Position numbers and translations under genes: made by a program | Part shown: piece by piece, positions 51,085-60,400 of the stretch | Position numbering within the stretch: the stretch's first letter is position 1 | How the letters are laid out: each line of letters begins with the position of its first letter | Assembly: GCA_965119745.1 (NCBI GenBank) | Contig: OZ221973.1 | Coordinates: forward strand, 682,001 to 746,000 | Direction of reading: 5' to 3' | Length of the DNA stretch: 64,000 nt | From: CAJFUR01 sp904420575 | GTDB taxonomy: Bacteria; Actinomycetota; Coriobacteriia; Coriobacteriales; Eggerthellaceae | The notes under the pieces: generated by a model | Database searches by the model: none | What the model was told of the DNA's origin: nothing | The model's input: only the letters and a program-made list of their open reading frames with translations

Positions 51085-52299
51085 TTAGCCCATTCCCGAG
51101 TAGATGGAAAACATCGCCAAGTATAGCGCAATCACTATGTAGCCCGCAAACGCCGCAATAAAAATCAGGATGGCCGGCTCCAGTTTCGACAGCGCCTTTT
51201 GCGAGGCGCGGTCCGTCTCGTCGTCGTAGAACGCCCCCATGGTGGCAAGGGTCTCCTCCAACGACCCCGTTTCCTCACCCACAGACGCCATCTCGATGAG
51301 CGGCCGCGGCAGGAACGGCACACCTTCCATGCTTTCCCCCAGCCGCTTGCCTTCTTCCAGTTTGGTGGTCATCTTCGCCACGTTCTCACTGATCACATAG
51401 CTGTCGAGCACCTTCGCCGTCACGTCGACGGCGTGGGTCATGTGCAGGCCCGATCCCAGCAGCGTCGACATGGTGTTCGCGAACTGCGCCGCGTTGGAAT
51501 ACTTGATGATGTTGCCGAGCACCGGCAGCCGCAGCTTGAACGTCGACCACGCCACCCGGCCGCGCTCCGTCTTCGTCCACAGCTTCACGCCAATGATGAC
51601 CGCCGCCAGCACCAGGACGATCCACAGGATGTTGGCCGCCACGAAGTCGCTCGCGTCAATTAAAACTTGAGTAATGACAGGCATCTCCGAATCGTAGCTG
51701 GACAATATGTCCTTGAACGTGGGGATGACCGCCACCATGACCACCGCCACCACCACGATGGCCAGCACGATGACGAACACGGGGTACGTGAGGGCCTGCG
51801 CCACCTTCGCCTTGGTCTTGCTGGTCTTGTCGTAATACTTGTGCAGCGTTTGGAAGCTTTGGTCGAGCGTTCCTGCCTGCTCGCCGGCGCGGATGGTTTC
51901 GTAGAACAGTACGGGGAGCTTCTTGCCGCCCTTGTTCTCGAAGCTGGTCGCCAGGCTGTGGCCAGCCGACACGTCGTCGGCCACTTCCGTCAGGATGGCC
52001 TTGAGGCCTTTGTCGGAGGTCTGGTCGGCCACCAGCTCCACGCAGCGGCTCATGCTCATGCCCGCCGATATGATGGTGGCGAACTGCGAGCACATAATGG
52101 CGATGACCTTGGGCTTGATGCGGCCCGAACCCACTTCCATGGTCAGGAAGTTCGACCGCTCCTTGACAGGCGTGACCTTGCTCACCACACGGCACGTGGC
52201 CCGGGCCTTCTCCAACGCCTCGAACTCGTCAAAGGCTTCCACCACGCCGATCATCCGTTGGCCGGAGAACGAGGTGCCTTCGTATCTGAATACTGCCAC
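51085..52299 (-). CDS. pilC: Type IV pilus inner membrane platform protein PilC
   Basis: A 404-residue GspF-family protein. Two cytoplasmic four-helix domains are seen (about 60-170 and 265-370), each with the typical pattern MCSQFATIISAGMSMSRCVE and YSNAAQFANTMSTLLGSGLH. Membrane segments are about 170-195, 220-240 and 378-400. It anchors the PilB/PilT motors. GTG 52299 is the start, with AAAGG about 9 nt upstream. It is 12 bp downstream of pilT. Confidence 0.93.
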   Translation of the reverse strand: MAVFRYEGTSFSGQRMIGVVEAFDEFEALEKARATCRVVSKVTPVKERSNFLTMEVGSGRIKPKVIAIMCSQFATIISAGMSMSRCVELVADQTSDKGLKAILTEVADDVSAGHSLATSFENKGGKKLPVLFYETIRAGEQAGTLDQSFQTLHKYYDKTSKTKAKVAQALTYPVFVIVLAIVVVAVVMVAVIPTFKDILSSYDSEMPVITQVLIDASDFVAANILWIVLVLAAVIIGVKLWTKTERGRVAWSTFKLRLPVLGNIIKYSNAAQFANTMSTLLGSGLHMTHAVDVTAKVLDSYVISENVAKMTTKLEEGKRLGESMEGVPFLPRPLIEMASVGEETGSLEETLATMGAFYDDETDRASQKALSKLEPAILIFIAAFAGYIVIALYLAMFSIYSGMG

Positions 52300-52311
52300 G
52301 GTTCAGCCTTT

Positions 52312-53370
52312 CTAGAAACGGCCGGTGTTCTTGGTCACGTAATCGACGTCGTGGGCGGCGTCGATGGCGGTCTGCGCGTCGACGAGGCTATGCCGGTACA
52401 GGTCGATGAGCGCATTGTCCATGGTGATGGACCCTACGGCCGCCGAGGTGGACAGCGCGTTCGCGATCTGGGGCGTCTTGCCTTCGCGGATGAGGTTGCG
52501 GATGGCGGGCGTCACCATCATGAGCTCGGCCGCCAGCACGCGGCCGCCGCCGCGGCGCCGCACCAGCTGCTGGCTGAGCACGGCATGCAGGCAAGTGGAC
52601 ACCTGCATGCGGATCTGGCGCTGCTGGCCTTCGGGGAACACGTCCACCATGCGGTCGACGGAATCGGCCGCCGACTTCGTGTGCAACGTGGCCAGCACCA
52701 GGTGGCCCGTCTCGGCTGCGGTGAGCGCCGTTTCGATGGTGTTGAGGTCGCGCATCTCGCCGATGAGGATGACGTCGGGGTCCTCGCGCAGCACGGCGCG
52801 CAAGGCGTCGGCGTAGCTTTCGGTGTCGGTGCCTATCTCGCGCTGGTTGATGACGCAGCGGTCGGACGTGTGCACGTATTCGATGGGATCCTCGAGCGTG
52901 ATGATGTGGTCGGTGCGCGTGTGGTTGATCTGGTCGAGCAGGGCCGCCATGGTGGTGGACTTGCCCGAGCCCGTTTCGCCGGTGACCAGGATGATGCCGC
53001 GCTGCAGCCGCGGGAACTCGAGCACGGCGGGAGGCAGCCCCAGGCTCTCGAGGGGCGGGATGACGTCGGACAGCAGGCGCAACGCCGCACTGACGCTGCC
53101 CTTCTGGCGGAACAGGTTCACGCGGACGCGCACGTTCGCAATAGTGAGGGCCAGGTCCAACTCGCCGATGTCCTTGATGCGGTCGTAGCTTCTTCCGGCC
53201 AGTTCGCGCGCGTAGACTTCGCACAGCTCGTCGCTGAGCGGCTCGCACCCGGGCATGTCGCACAGCGCACCGTCCACGCGGAATTTCGGCGGCAGGCCAC
53301 GCACCAGATGTATGTCGGACGCATTGGCGTCGTGCGCCTGGGCAACCAGTTCTGCAACGGATTTCGGCAT
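52312..53370 (-). CDS. pilT: Type IV pilus retraction ATPase PilT
   Basis: A 352-residue hexameric ATPase. It has the PilT N-terminal PAS-like part (DIHLVRGLPPKFRVDG), Walker A GETGSGKST (131-139), Asp-box ITLEDPIEYVH, Walker B DVILIGEMRD, His-box ATLHTKSAADSVDR and a retraction-associated C-terminus. A PilT beside PilB suggests the pilus can retract, allowing twitching or DNA uptake. ATG 53370 follows the pilB stop by 9 bp. Confidence 0.95.
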   Translation of the reverse strand: MPKSVAELVAQAHDANASDIHLVRGLPPKFRVDGALCDMPGCEPLSDELCEVYARELAGRSYDRIKDIGELDLALTIANVRVRVNLFRQKGSVSAALRLLSDVIPPLESLGLPPAVLEFPRLQRGIILVTGETGSGKSTTMAALLDQINHTRTDHIITLEDPIEYVHTSDRCVINQREIGTDTESYADALRAVLREDPDVILIGEMRDLNTIETALTAAETGHLVLATLHTKSAADSVDRMVDVFPEGQQRQIRMQVSTCLHAVLSQQLVRRRGGGRVLAAELMMVTPAIRNLIREGKTPQIANALSTSAAVGSITMDNALIDLYRHSLVDAQTAIDAAHDVDYVTKNTGRF

Positions 53371-53379
53371 GAGGTGCTC

Positions 53380-55086
53380 CTAATCGAGGGTGTTGATGGT
53401 GCGCGCGGCTTCTTCCACCGTGGTCACGCCTTCGTGCACCAGCTGGATGCAGCTGGCCGACAAGGGAAGGAAGTCGGCATGCGCCAGAATGCTCCTGATT
53501 TCCTCCCGGCTGGCAGAATCAGCAATGGCACGCCGCAGGGCGTGGTCGACAATGAGTATCTCGAACACGGCGGTACGCCCGCGATAGCCGGTATGGAAGC
53601 ACATGGGGCAGCCTTTGCCGCGGTAATACTTCACGCCGTCGCCCGGATGCAGGCCAATGGCCTCCAGGTCTTCCGGGGCGGGCTCGTATTCCTCGCGGCA
53701 ATGCGGGCAGACGCGGCGCACGAGGCGCTGGCTGATGATGCCGCGCAGGCCCGACGAGATGAGGTAGGGCTCCACGCCGATGTCCATCAGGCGGTCGATG
53801 GTGGCCGGCGCGTCGTAGGTATGGATGGTGGAAAGCACCAGGTGGCCGGTAATGGCGGCACGCATGGCGATCTCCGCCGTCTCGCCGTCGCGGATTTCGC
53901 CGACCGCCACGATGTCGGGATCCTGGCGCAGGATGGAGCGCAGGCCGCTGGAAAACGTGAGGCCGGTCTTCTCGTTGATCTGCACCTGGTTGGTGCCGTC
54001 GATGTTGTACTCCACCGGGTCTTCCAACGTGATGAGCTTCACCTGCTCGGTGTTGAGCTCGCGGATCATCGTGTACATGGTGGACGACTTGCCAGAACCG
54101 GTGGGGCCGGCGATCAGCAGCACGCCGCTGTTCGAATGCACCAGCTTCTCGTACTTTTCCAGGTTCTCGCCGTACAGGCCGATGCCTTTCGGGTCGAGCA
54201 GCTGGGTGCTCTTGTCCAACAGGCGCACCACCACGGACTCGCCGTAGATGGTGGGCAGCGTGGACAGGCGCAGGTCGATGTCACGGCTCTTGATGCGTAC
54301 GTTCGCGCGGCCGTCCTGCGGCACGCGGCGCTCGGCGATGTTCATGCCGCCCATGATCTTCAGGCGCGAGATGACGCTTCCCTGCAGGTCGCGCGGCACG
54401 GTGAGCACGTTGCGCATGAGGCCGTCGATGCGCATCCGCACTTGCAGGTCGCCCTCGCGCGGCTCCAGGTGCACGTCCGAGGCGCGTTCGGTGGCGGCTC
54501 GCTCGATGATGGAGTTGACCAGGCGGATGGTGGGGGCGCTCTGGGCGTCGTCCTCGCCATCGAGCGAGGTGGCCACGAAGCGCGCATCGGTGGATTCCAC
54601 GCCGGCCGCCGAAGCGGTGGCCTCGTTGCGCATGTCCTCTATGGCACGGGCGGCGCCCTCGTTGCCGTAGAGCTGCATGACCGCGCGCTCGATGGCGATC
54701 TTCGTGGACACCATGGGGATGATGCGCCGCCGCGCCGCCGCGCGCGCCTCTTCCTGCGCTATGAGGTTCATAGGGTCGCTCATGGCCAGGTACACGTCGT
54801 CGGGCGTCACCTTCACGGGTACCATGTTGTACTTCTTGGCCAGGCTTTTCGGGATGACGTTCGTGAGTTCGGTGGGCAGGATGACGTTGGAAAGGTCCAC
54901 GAAGTCGATGCCCAGCTGCATGCACAAGACGTCGATGAGCTCCTTTTCCGTGATGTAGCCCGAATCGATGAGCACTTCGCCCAGCCGCTTGCCGCTGCCC
55001 TTCTGTTGGCCAAGAGCCGTTTCCAGCTGGCTCGTGGTGATGTAGCCGCTTTCGAGGAGCATGTCTCCCAGTCGCTTGTACGCCAT
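53380..55086 (-). CDS. pilB: Type IV pilus extension ATPase PilB
   Basis: A 568-residue GspE/PilB ATPase. An N-terminal MshEN-type domain (1-150: RLGDMLLESGYITTSQLE, RLGEVLIDSGYI) binds regulators such as c-di-GMP in some members. The ATPase core has Walker A GPTGSGKS (327-334), Asp-box LEDPVEY, Walker B IVAVGEIRD and His-box STIHTYDAPATIDR. Zinc cysteines are C460/C463 (CPHC) and C493/C496 (CPMC). ATG 55086 is 14 bp downstream of the first minor pilin-like gene. It powers pilus growth. Confidence 0.95.
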   Translation of the reverse strand: MAYKRLGDMLLESGYITTSQLETALGQQKGSGKRLGEVLIDSGYITEKELIDVLCMQLGIDFVDLSNVILPTELTNVIPKSLAKKYNMVPVKVTPDDVYLAMSDPMNLIAQEEARAAARRRIIPMVSTKIAIERAVMQLYGNEGAARAIEDMRNEATASAAGVESTDARFVATSLDGEDDAQSAPTIRLVNSIIERAATERASDVHLEPREGDLQVRMRIDGLMRNVLTVPRDLQGSVISRLKIMGGMNIAERRVPQDGRANVRIKSRDIDLRLSTLPTIYGESVVVRLLDKSTQLLDPKGIGLYGENLEKYEKLVHSNSGVLLIAGPTGSGKSSTMYTMIRELNTEQVKLITLEDPVEYNIDGTNQVQINEKTGLTFSSGLRSILRQDPDIVAVGEIRDGETAEIAMRAAITGHLVLSTIHTYDAPATIDRLMDIGVEPYLISSGLRGIISQRLVRRVCPHCREEYEPAPEDLEAIGLHPGDGVKYYRGKGCPMCFHTGYRGRTAVFEILIVDHALRRAIADSASREEIRSILAHADFLPLSASCIQLVHEGVTTVEEAARTINTLD

Positions 55087-55100
55087 GCGCCTGTCCTTTC

Positions 55101-55739
55101 CTACCAAGTGTTGACCGAACGGACGGTGATGTCGCCGGATTCCACCGGCTGGTCGCCGCCCGTCACCGTAAGGGCAAATGTCCAGAGACCCGTGGCCTCG
55201 TCCCACGTCAAACGCGTGAGCTGCACCGCATACGCCGCGTCGCCGCTTGCGTCAGCCGCGGTGTTCACCTGCGAGAGCGGCTGCCAGTCGCCCATGGAGC
55301 TATCCTGTTCGGGGTCGCCGTCACCATGCGCGCCGGCACCGTACAGGACGACGCATGCCGGGCTGCCCTCTCCTGCTTCCTTGTTACCCACGTACATCCG
55401 CACGTCGCGACCCGGACTGCTGAACACGACCGGCTGCACGCCATTGCCCGTGCCCGCAAGAGACTCCACGTCGCCGTTCACATCATAGGCGAACCGCAGC
55501 TCGTCGGCGACGGCCGTGACGGCGTCGTTGAGCACGCCTTGCTCCTCGCTGTGGCCGCGAATCTCGCCGTACACGTTCACGGCAATGCCGATGCCCGCCG
55601 CGATGGCCAGCGTGAGCAGGCCTACCAGCACCACTGTGGCCAGCACCTCGCCCAAGGTGAAGCCGCCGTCCGACCGCAGGCGCCCGCATGCCGCGGAACG
55701 GGAGTGCGCGTAACCGACGTGCGTGACTCGCCGCATCAT
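55101..55739 (-). CDS. Prepilin-like protein (minor pilin)
   Basis: A 212-residue protein with a long basic leader (about 25 residues) and the site SDGG-FTLGEVLATVVLVGLLTLA: Gly -1 and Glu +5 are present. The hydrophobic stem is followed by a globular domain with a Gly/Asp-rich loop. The ATG overlaps the preceding gene's stop (ATGA). It is one of three consecutive pilin-like genes between the giant protein and pilB, the usual place for the minor pilins that prime assembly. Confidence 0.85.
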   Translation of the reverse strand: MMRRVTHVGYAHSRSAACGRLRSDGGFTLGEVLATVVLVGLLTLAIAAGIGIAVNVYGEIRGHSEEQGVLNDAVTAVADELRFAYDVNGDVESLAGTGNGVQPVVFSSPGRDVRMYVGNKEAGEGSPACVVLYGAGAHGDGDPEQDSSMGDWQPLSQVNTAADASGDAAYAVQLTRLTWDEATGLWTFALTVTGGDQPVESGDITVRSVNTW

Positions 55740-56233
55740 GCTCGCTCCCCCTCCCTCGCCTGTTCGACCAGGGGCAGCTGGTAATGCGTGAAGGCATATG
55801 TGGCCTCGGCGTCGTTGTCCGGGTTAGAGGACTGCGTGTTCACCACGAACGTCACGGCAGGCCCAGGCACGTCGCTGGCAACGTCCGCCGCGTTCGTAAG
55901 CGTCACGGAGGCGGTGCCTTGCCCGGCCGACCCGGCGTCCACCGCGGAAAGCTGGCGATAGGTCATGTCCGTCCGATCGACGCCCTTCAAGCTGGTCGAC
56001 GTGGCAACGCTCACCATGGCGGCGAACAGCACCGAGGCCAGCCCCACGATGAGCACGCCCACCAACACCTCGGAGATGGTCTCGCCCGCTTCCGAGCGCA
56101 GGCGCTCCCGCACGGGAGCGAGGGCGTGCGTGTGTGCGGGGGCGATGGCGGGACGCGTGCGTGCGGGCGTAACGGCGCGCAGGCCCATCATGCGCTGCCC
56201 GAGAAGCCGGCCGATGCCCCTGAGAAGCCTCAT
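55736..56233 (-). CDS. Prepilin-like protein (minor pilin)
   Basis: A 165-residue protein with a very long basic leader (about 50 residues) and the site SEAG-ETISEVLVGVLIVGLASV, with Gly -1 and Glu +5. The mature +1 residue is Glu rather than the usual Phe or Met. The globular part is short and Thr/Ala/Asp-rich. Starts and stops overlap both neighbours by 4 nt. An internal start closer to the leader end is possible, but no better ribosome site is seen. Confidence 0.8.
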   Translation of the reverse strand: MRLLRGIGRLLGQRMMGLRAVTPARTRPAIAPAHTHALAPVRERLRSEAGETISEVLVGVLIVGLASVLFAAMVSVATSTSLKGVDRTDMTYRQLSAVDAGSAGQGTASVTLTNAADVASDVPGPAVTFVVNTQSSNPDNDAEATYAFTHYQLPLVEQAREGERA

Positions 56234-56916
56234 GCGGCACCTCCCAACAAGGACGGCTTGCCGATGATGGCGCGTTCCCAGACGATGCGCTCCACCGTCG
56301 TCTCGTCATCGCGATGCAAGAGCGCTGCGGGAATCTCGAGCGTCACGCGATAGTCCCCCACTGCCTCATCGTAGTCCTTGGGCCGAAGCGACACGTGCAG
56401 CGAGTAGTCCGCGCGCATCGTGACGTCGGCGCGCACCGCCAGGACGCTTTCGTTTACGGCGGGCGACGCACCTGCGAACGCGACGTCGAAGGACGAGGTC
56501 ACCGTCGCCTGCGGGTCGTCCTGCGGCACCTTTGCCACCAGGGCCTCCAACCACGCGTTCAGACCCTCCACACCCGTAACGTTGTCTGCGCGCTCGACAA
56601 GCGCGCACGTCCACGTGGCACCTTCGCCCGTGCCCACGGCCGTGCAGGTGCCGCCCTCGATGGCGTCGCGCAGAAGCTCCGCCGCCGACGTGACGGAATA
56701 GTAGGCCTGCTGGCTTTTTTCGAGCGCGACCAGCTGGCCGGTGGTGACGGTGGCGGCGGTCAGCACCACGGCACCCACCACGGCACACACCAGGAAGTAG
56801 AACAAAGCGAGGAGAATGGACGCCCCGCGCTCGGCGCGGAGAGCGCGTGCAGGTGACGTTGCACGGACGCGTGCCTGTCCCAGCTGCGAATGGGATATGT
56901 GCGTCTGCGTCGCCAT
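56230..56916 (-). CDS. PilX/minor-pilin-like protein
   Basis: A 228-residue protein with a basic N-terminus and RAERG-ASILLALFYFLVCAVVGAVV as signal and stem. The Gly and hydrophobic helix fit a pilin-like signal, but Glu at +5 is absent, as in PilX- or PulK-like tip pilins. The globular domain has two Cys (GGTCTAVG, WTCALVE). It is 4 bp from the stop of the giant protein's last frame and overlaps the next gene by 4 nt. It may form a tip complex with the two other minor pilins. Confidence 0.75.
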   Translation of the reverse strand: MATQTHISHSQLGQARVRATSPARALRAERGASILLALFYFLVCAVVGAVVLTAATVTTGQLVALEKSQQAYYSVTSAAELLRDAIEGGTCTAVGTGEGATWTCALVERADNVTGVEGLNAWLEALVAKVPQDDPQATVTSSFDVAFAGASPAVNESVLAVRADVTMRADYSLHVSLRPKDYDEAVGDYRVTLEIPAALLHRDDETTVERIVWERAIIGKPSLLGGAA

Positions 56917-56920
56917 AGGC

Positions 56921-57400
56921 CTATGACACCGTGATCGTCTGATAGTAGACCGTGTTGCCCAGCCGTATCTCGTAGAGCAACGTGCCTTGGGGCGGGTTCG
57001 GATCGACGATGGTGAATCTCACCTGATTGTCGCCCGCACGCAGTTCGCGGGTCACGCTTCCGCCTTCGTCTTCGATGTTCACGGCGGCCTCGGTGCCGCC
57101 TTGCTGCTTGCGCAGGACCGTCATCTGAGCGTCGGAGTTGTTGTTCTTGTGGCCCTTTTTCAGCACGATCTCGCCTGTTACCTGGCCGTTTTCGAATTCG
57201 AGCGGATTTCCGTACTTGTCGTCCAATTCGTACAAGGGAAGGCTGTCGGTGTGGCTGCGCGCCGATTCGAACGTGGCATTCGCCTGCGCGACGGGATCGT
57301 CCGTCGAGCGGTACAGGCCGTCGGCGCTCACGTACAGATCGACGTTCAGCCGGTATTCGTCGGATGCCTTGGCTTTGCCCCAATCGAACACGGAATCCAA
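56921..57400 (-). CDS. 3' fragment of the giant adhesin-like protein (other side of frameshift)
   Basis: This frame encodes the natural C-terminus of the protein from 63942. Extended upstream without its own start, it reads RTYTVELQVARYVEGGSLDS and then DSVFDWGKAKASDEYRLNVD, ending in LYEIRLGNTVYYQTITVS. The segment looks like a final beta-sandwich domain. An ATG at 57400 has no ribosome site, so it is unlikely to be translated alone. Its stop is 4 bp before the minor pilin gene at 56916, which supports one continuous ancestral gene. Confidence 0.8.
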   Translation of the reverse strand: MDSVFDWGKAKASDEYRLNVDLYVSADGLYRSTDDPVAQANATFESARSHTDSLPLYELDDKYGNPLEFENGQVTGEIVLKKGHKNNNSDAQMTVLRKQQGGTEAAVNIEDEGGSVTRELRAGDNQVRFTIVDPNPPQGTLLYEIRLGNTVYYQTITVS

Positions 57401-60400
57401 GGATCCGCCCTCGACGTACCGCGCGACCTGCAGCTCGACGGTATAGGTTCGATCCAGGCGGTCCCCAGATTGACCAGGACGAAGCCCTCTGCTGTACCGT
57501 CAGTTCCCTGTTCGTTGAAGTAGCGCTCGTCCGCCACCGTTCCGTCGGAGCGCTTCACCACCACCTTCGTACCGAGGGGGAACGACCTGTTCCGATAGTC
57601 GGCCCCTCCGCGATCGCCCTTTCCTTCCAGCCACAGCTGCAGCATGACCTCGTTTTCGTCGTAGAGCGTGCTCACGCACGAGCTGTCGACGTCCAGTTCC
57701 AAGCGGGTGGTGTACGTGTCGTACATGAAGTTGTCCGTATGACCCACCTTGACCCGATTCGCCGATGCCGCGTTGTCGGGGTTGAGCAGCCGGGCTTCCA
57801 GATAGTCGTCGTCAGTCGTAGAGGACACGGTGAAGGCGTTCCACAGATTGTTCTTCCGCTCCTCGGTCTCGCCTTGGTCGTTGGTGCGGGTGTAGCACAG
57901 GATGTCGTTCTGCTTGCCAGCCGAACCGTACAGGTGGTCGAGCGCCAGATACGTGGCGCCCGCCCTCTGGCCGTCATAGCCTCCGTTCCACGGGTTCGCC
58001 TGTGCATAGTCCACTACGAACAGCAGGTCTTCCACGATGACCGTGTTGCCCCGCGGATTCGCGTAGGACTGGCCGGTGGCCATGGACGCGAACTCCGTCA
58101 ACGGGATGGAGGTCTCCGGACTCTTGCATTCATGATAGTAGTAGGCCGGCCTTGCCGGGTTGGTGATGTCCACCATCGTGATCTTGGTGCCCTGCGGGAA
58201 CACGCTGTCGTGGTTTTCGCCCTGAATGTCAGCCGTCGTGCCGGACTTCAGGTACGTCTGGATGTCGCTGCGATAGGCGCCCGGACTATAGGTGGTTGTG
58301 AACTGCGCCGTATACGCGCTGGTTGGCGTGATGGGCGTCGCATTCTCCACGGCGATGTTCTCGTAGACGCGTCCGTAGTGCACCTTCTCGTACGCAGACG
58401 CGTAGGCGCGGTCCAAGACGACGGTGATCTTGAAGTGGTAGGTCTTCTCGTCGGTGGAAACCAGGTCGAACTCGATGGTGCCGCTCTGGGTCTTGAGCTC
58501 TTCGTCGGCGCCCAGCTCGTCCAGGTTTATCGTGATGGTGGCGGGCATGAGCGCGGGGCTTTCGCCTGCAACGTAGGAACCGAAGTCGTACCCCGGCCAC
58601 GTGCTCGCACCTTCGTAGAAGGGAAGCGCATCCGAGGCAAGCATGCCGGAACCCAGCGTCATGTGCACGGCGAACTTGTCTTCGGCACCCTTGTCGACGC
58701 TTTTCTGCAGGTTGTCCAAACCGCCGGTGATGGCGATGCCGGCGTCGCCCACCCGTAACTGCGTCCCTTCGTCGGCCTGCTCCACCGGCAGAAGCACCTG
58801 GATAGACGCCGTGCTGCTGGTGGTGAAGGCTTTCAAATCGCGCTCGTAGCGATATGTCTGGCCCTTGATGAACCAAACGCGGCATTCCGTGCCGTCCGCG
58901 TCCTTCGTGGGCTTCGTGTACAAGTCCAAATAAGCGTCGGCATCGGACGACTTGTTGAGCGATACGAAGGTGCCCGTGCTGTCTGCGGGCCGGTACTGGC
59001 CGAACACGAAGGCGCCGCCTTCTGCGGCCGTGTCACTCACCAGGGCGAACAAGCCCGTGACCGTGCCGTATCCGGCATTGGACGTATCGTTCGACTCCTT
59101 CACGTCGAGCCATTTCCCGTTGTTCACGATGATGGTGTTGGCCGTGTCGTGCGCGGCCCCCTTCGCATCGGTCCAGGTGCCCTGCGCAGCGTTCCCTTCG
59201 CAGAAGGCGCGGTACGAAGCCTTCTCCTGATCGGTCACGTTGTCGCCGAAGCCCCCGACGGCCAAGCCGTCCCACGTGCTGGTGAACGTGCGGTTGGGAA
59301 GCACGTCCGAATACAGGTTGCCCAAGCCGTTCACCACGGTATCGAACTGGACGGTGCTGTTGGCGTACACGTTCAGGTCGTCGATGCGGTTCAAGGAGTA
59401 CAGCGTGGTGTCGCTTTCGTTGACCAGGTCCTTGGCTCCCTTGAGATACACCGAGCAATGATGCACGATGGCCCGGTTCGCGCGCTGCAGCGAAAGGAAG
59501 CTCTTGCTGGCCAGCGTGCCGTCGTCAAGCCGCGTGGCAAGGTCGATGAGCGTGACGAAGCGCTCGCCATAGGCGCGCGACAGGTTGCCGTCGCCGTACA
59601 CGCCGCCGCGGCTGTCGTTCGTGAAGCCGACCCCGACGCCCTTGACGAACACCTCGGTCGCTCCATACACCGTGTAGTTGTTCGCACTCACGGTGTGCGC
59701 GTCGGCGATGTTGCCGCCGCCGAACACCGAGCCGCCGACGCTGATGATGCGCTCTTCTCCGGAAACGCCTGCGGGGACGTCCACTTCCCTGATGCCGTCG
59801 CCGGCGCCTTCGGCCACCCGGCCGTCGTCCTCGTGCACGTAGATGCCGTCGCCGGCGTTGACGACGACCGAGGTCGCCTGCAGCGACTGGCCGGAAGCAT
59901 CGAGCGGCGCGTACGTGTAGCTCTGGTCGCCGCCGCCGAACACGTCGGAGCCGATGGTGCCTTCGTGCACCGTCACAGCAGACGTGCCGAACACCGCCCC
60001 CAAAAGGCGTGGCATCTGGCCCGCCGCCGCGGCACTGCCTGCACCGCCGCCGAACACCGAGCCGCCGATGGTGGCCGTGCGCACCCGTACGGAAACCGCT
60101 GCGGGACCGTTGACGGTATAGGGCACGACGCCGCTGCTCGGCGCCCCGTCGCCGACGACGCCCAGGTTGCCGCCGCCGAACACGTTGCCGTCTACGTGCG
60201 CCCCACCGCCCAGTTCGAGCGAGACGTCGCCGGCCACCCAGCCGACGATGGTCTGCAGTGCCAAGTCGTCGTTGTCTTCGCCCAGATAGGAGCCTTCGCC
60301 GCCGCCGTAAACCGCCCCCGCCACGGACGCGCCCTCCACCACGGTACTTGCCTTGCCCAGCACGGCGCCCACCTTGCCGCCGCCGAACACGTCGCCCCCG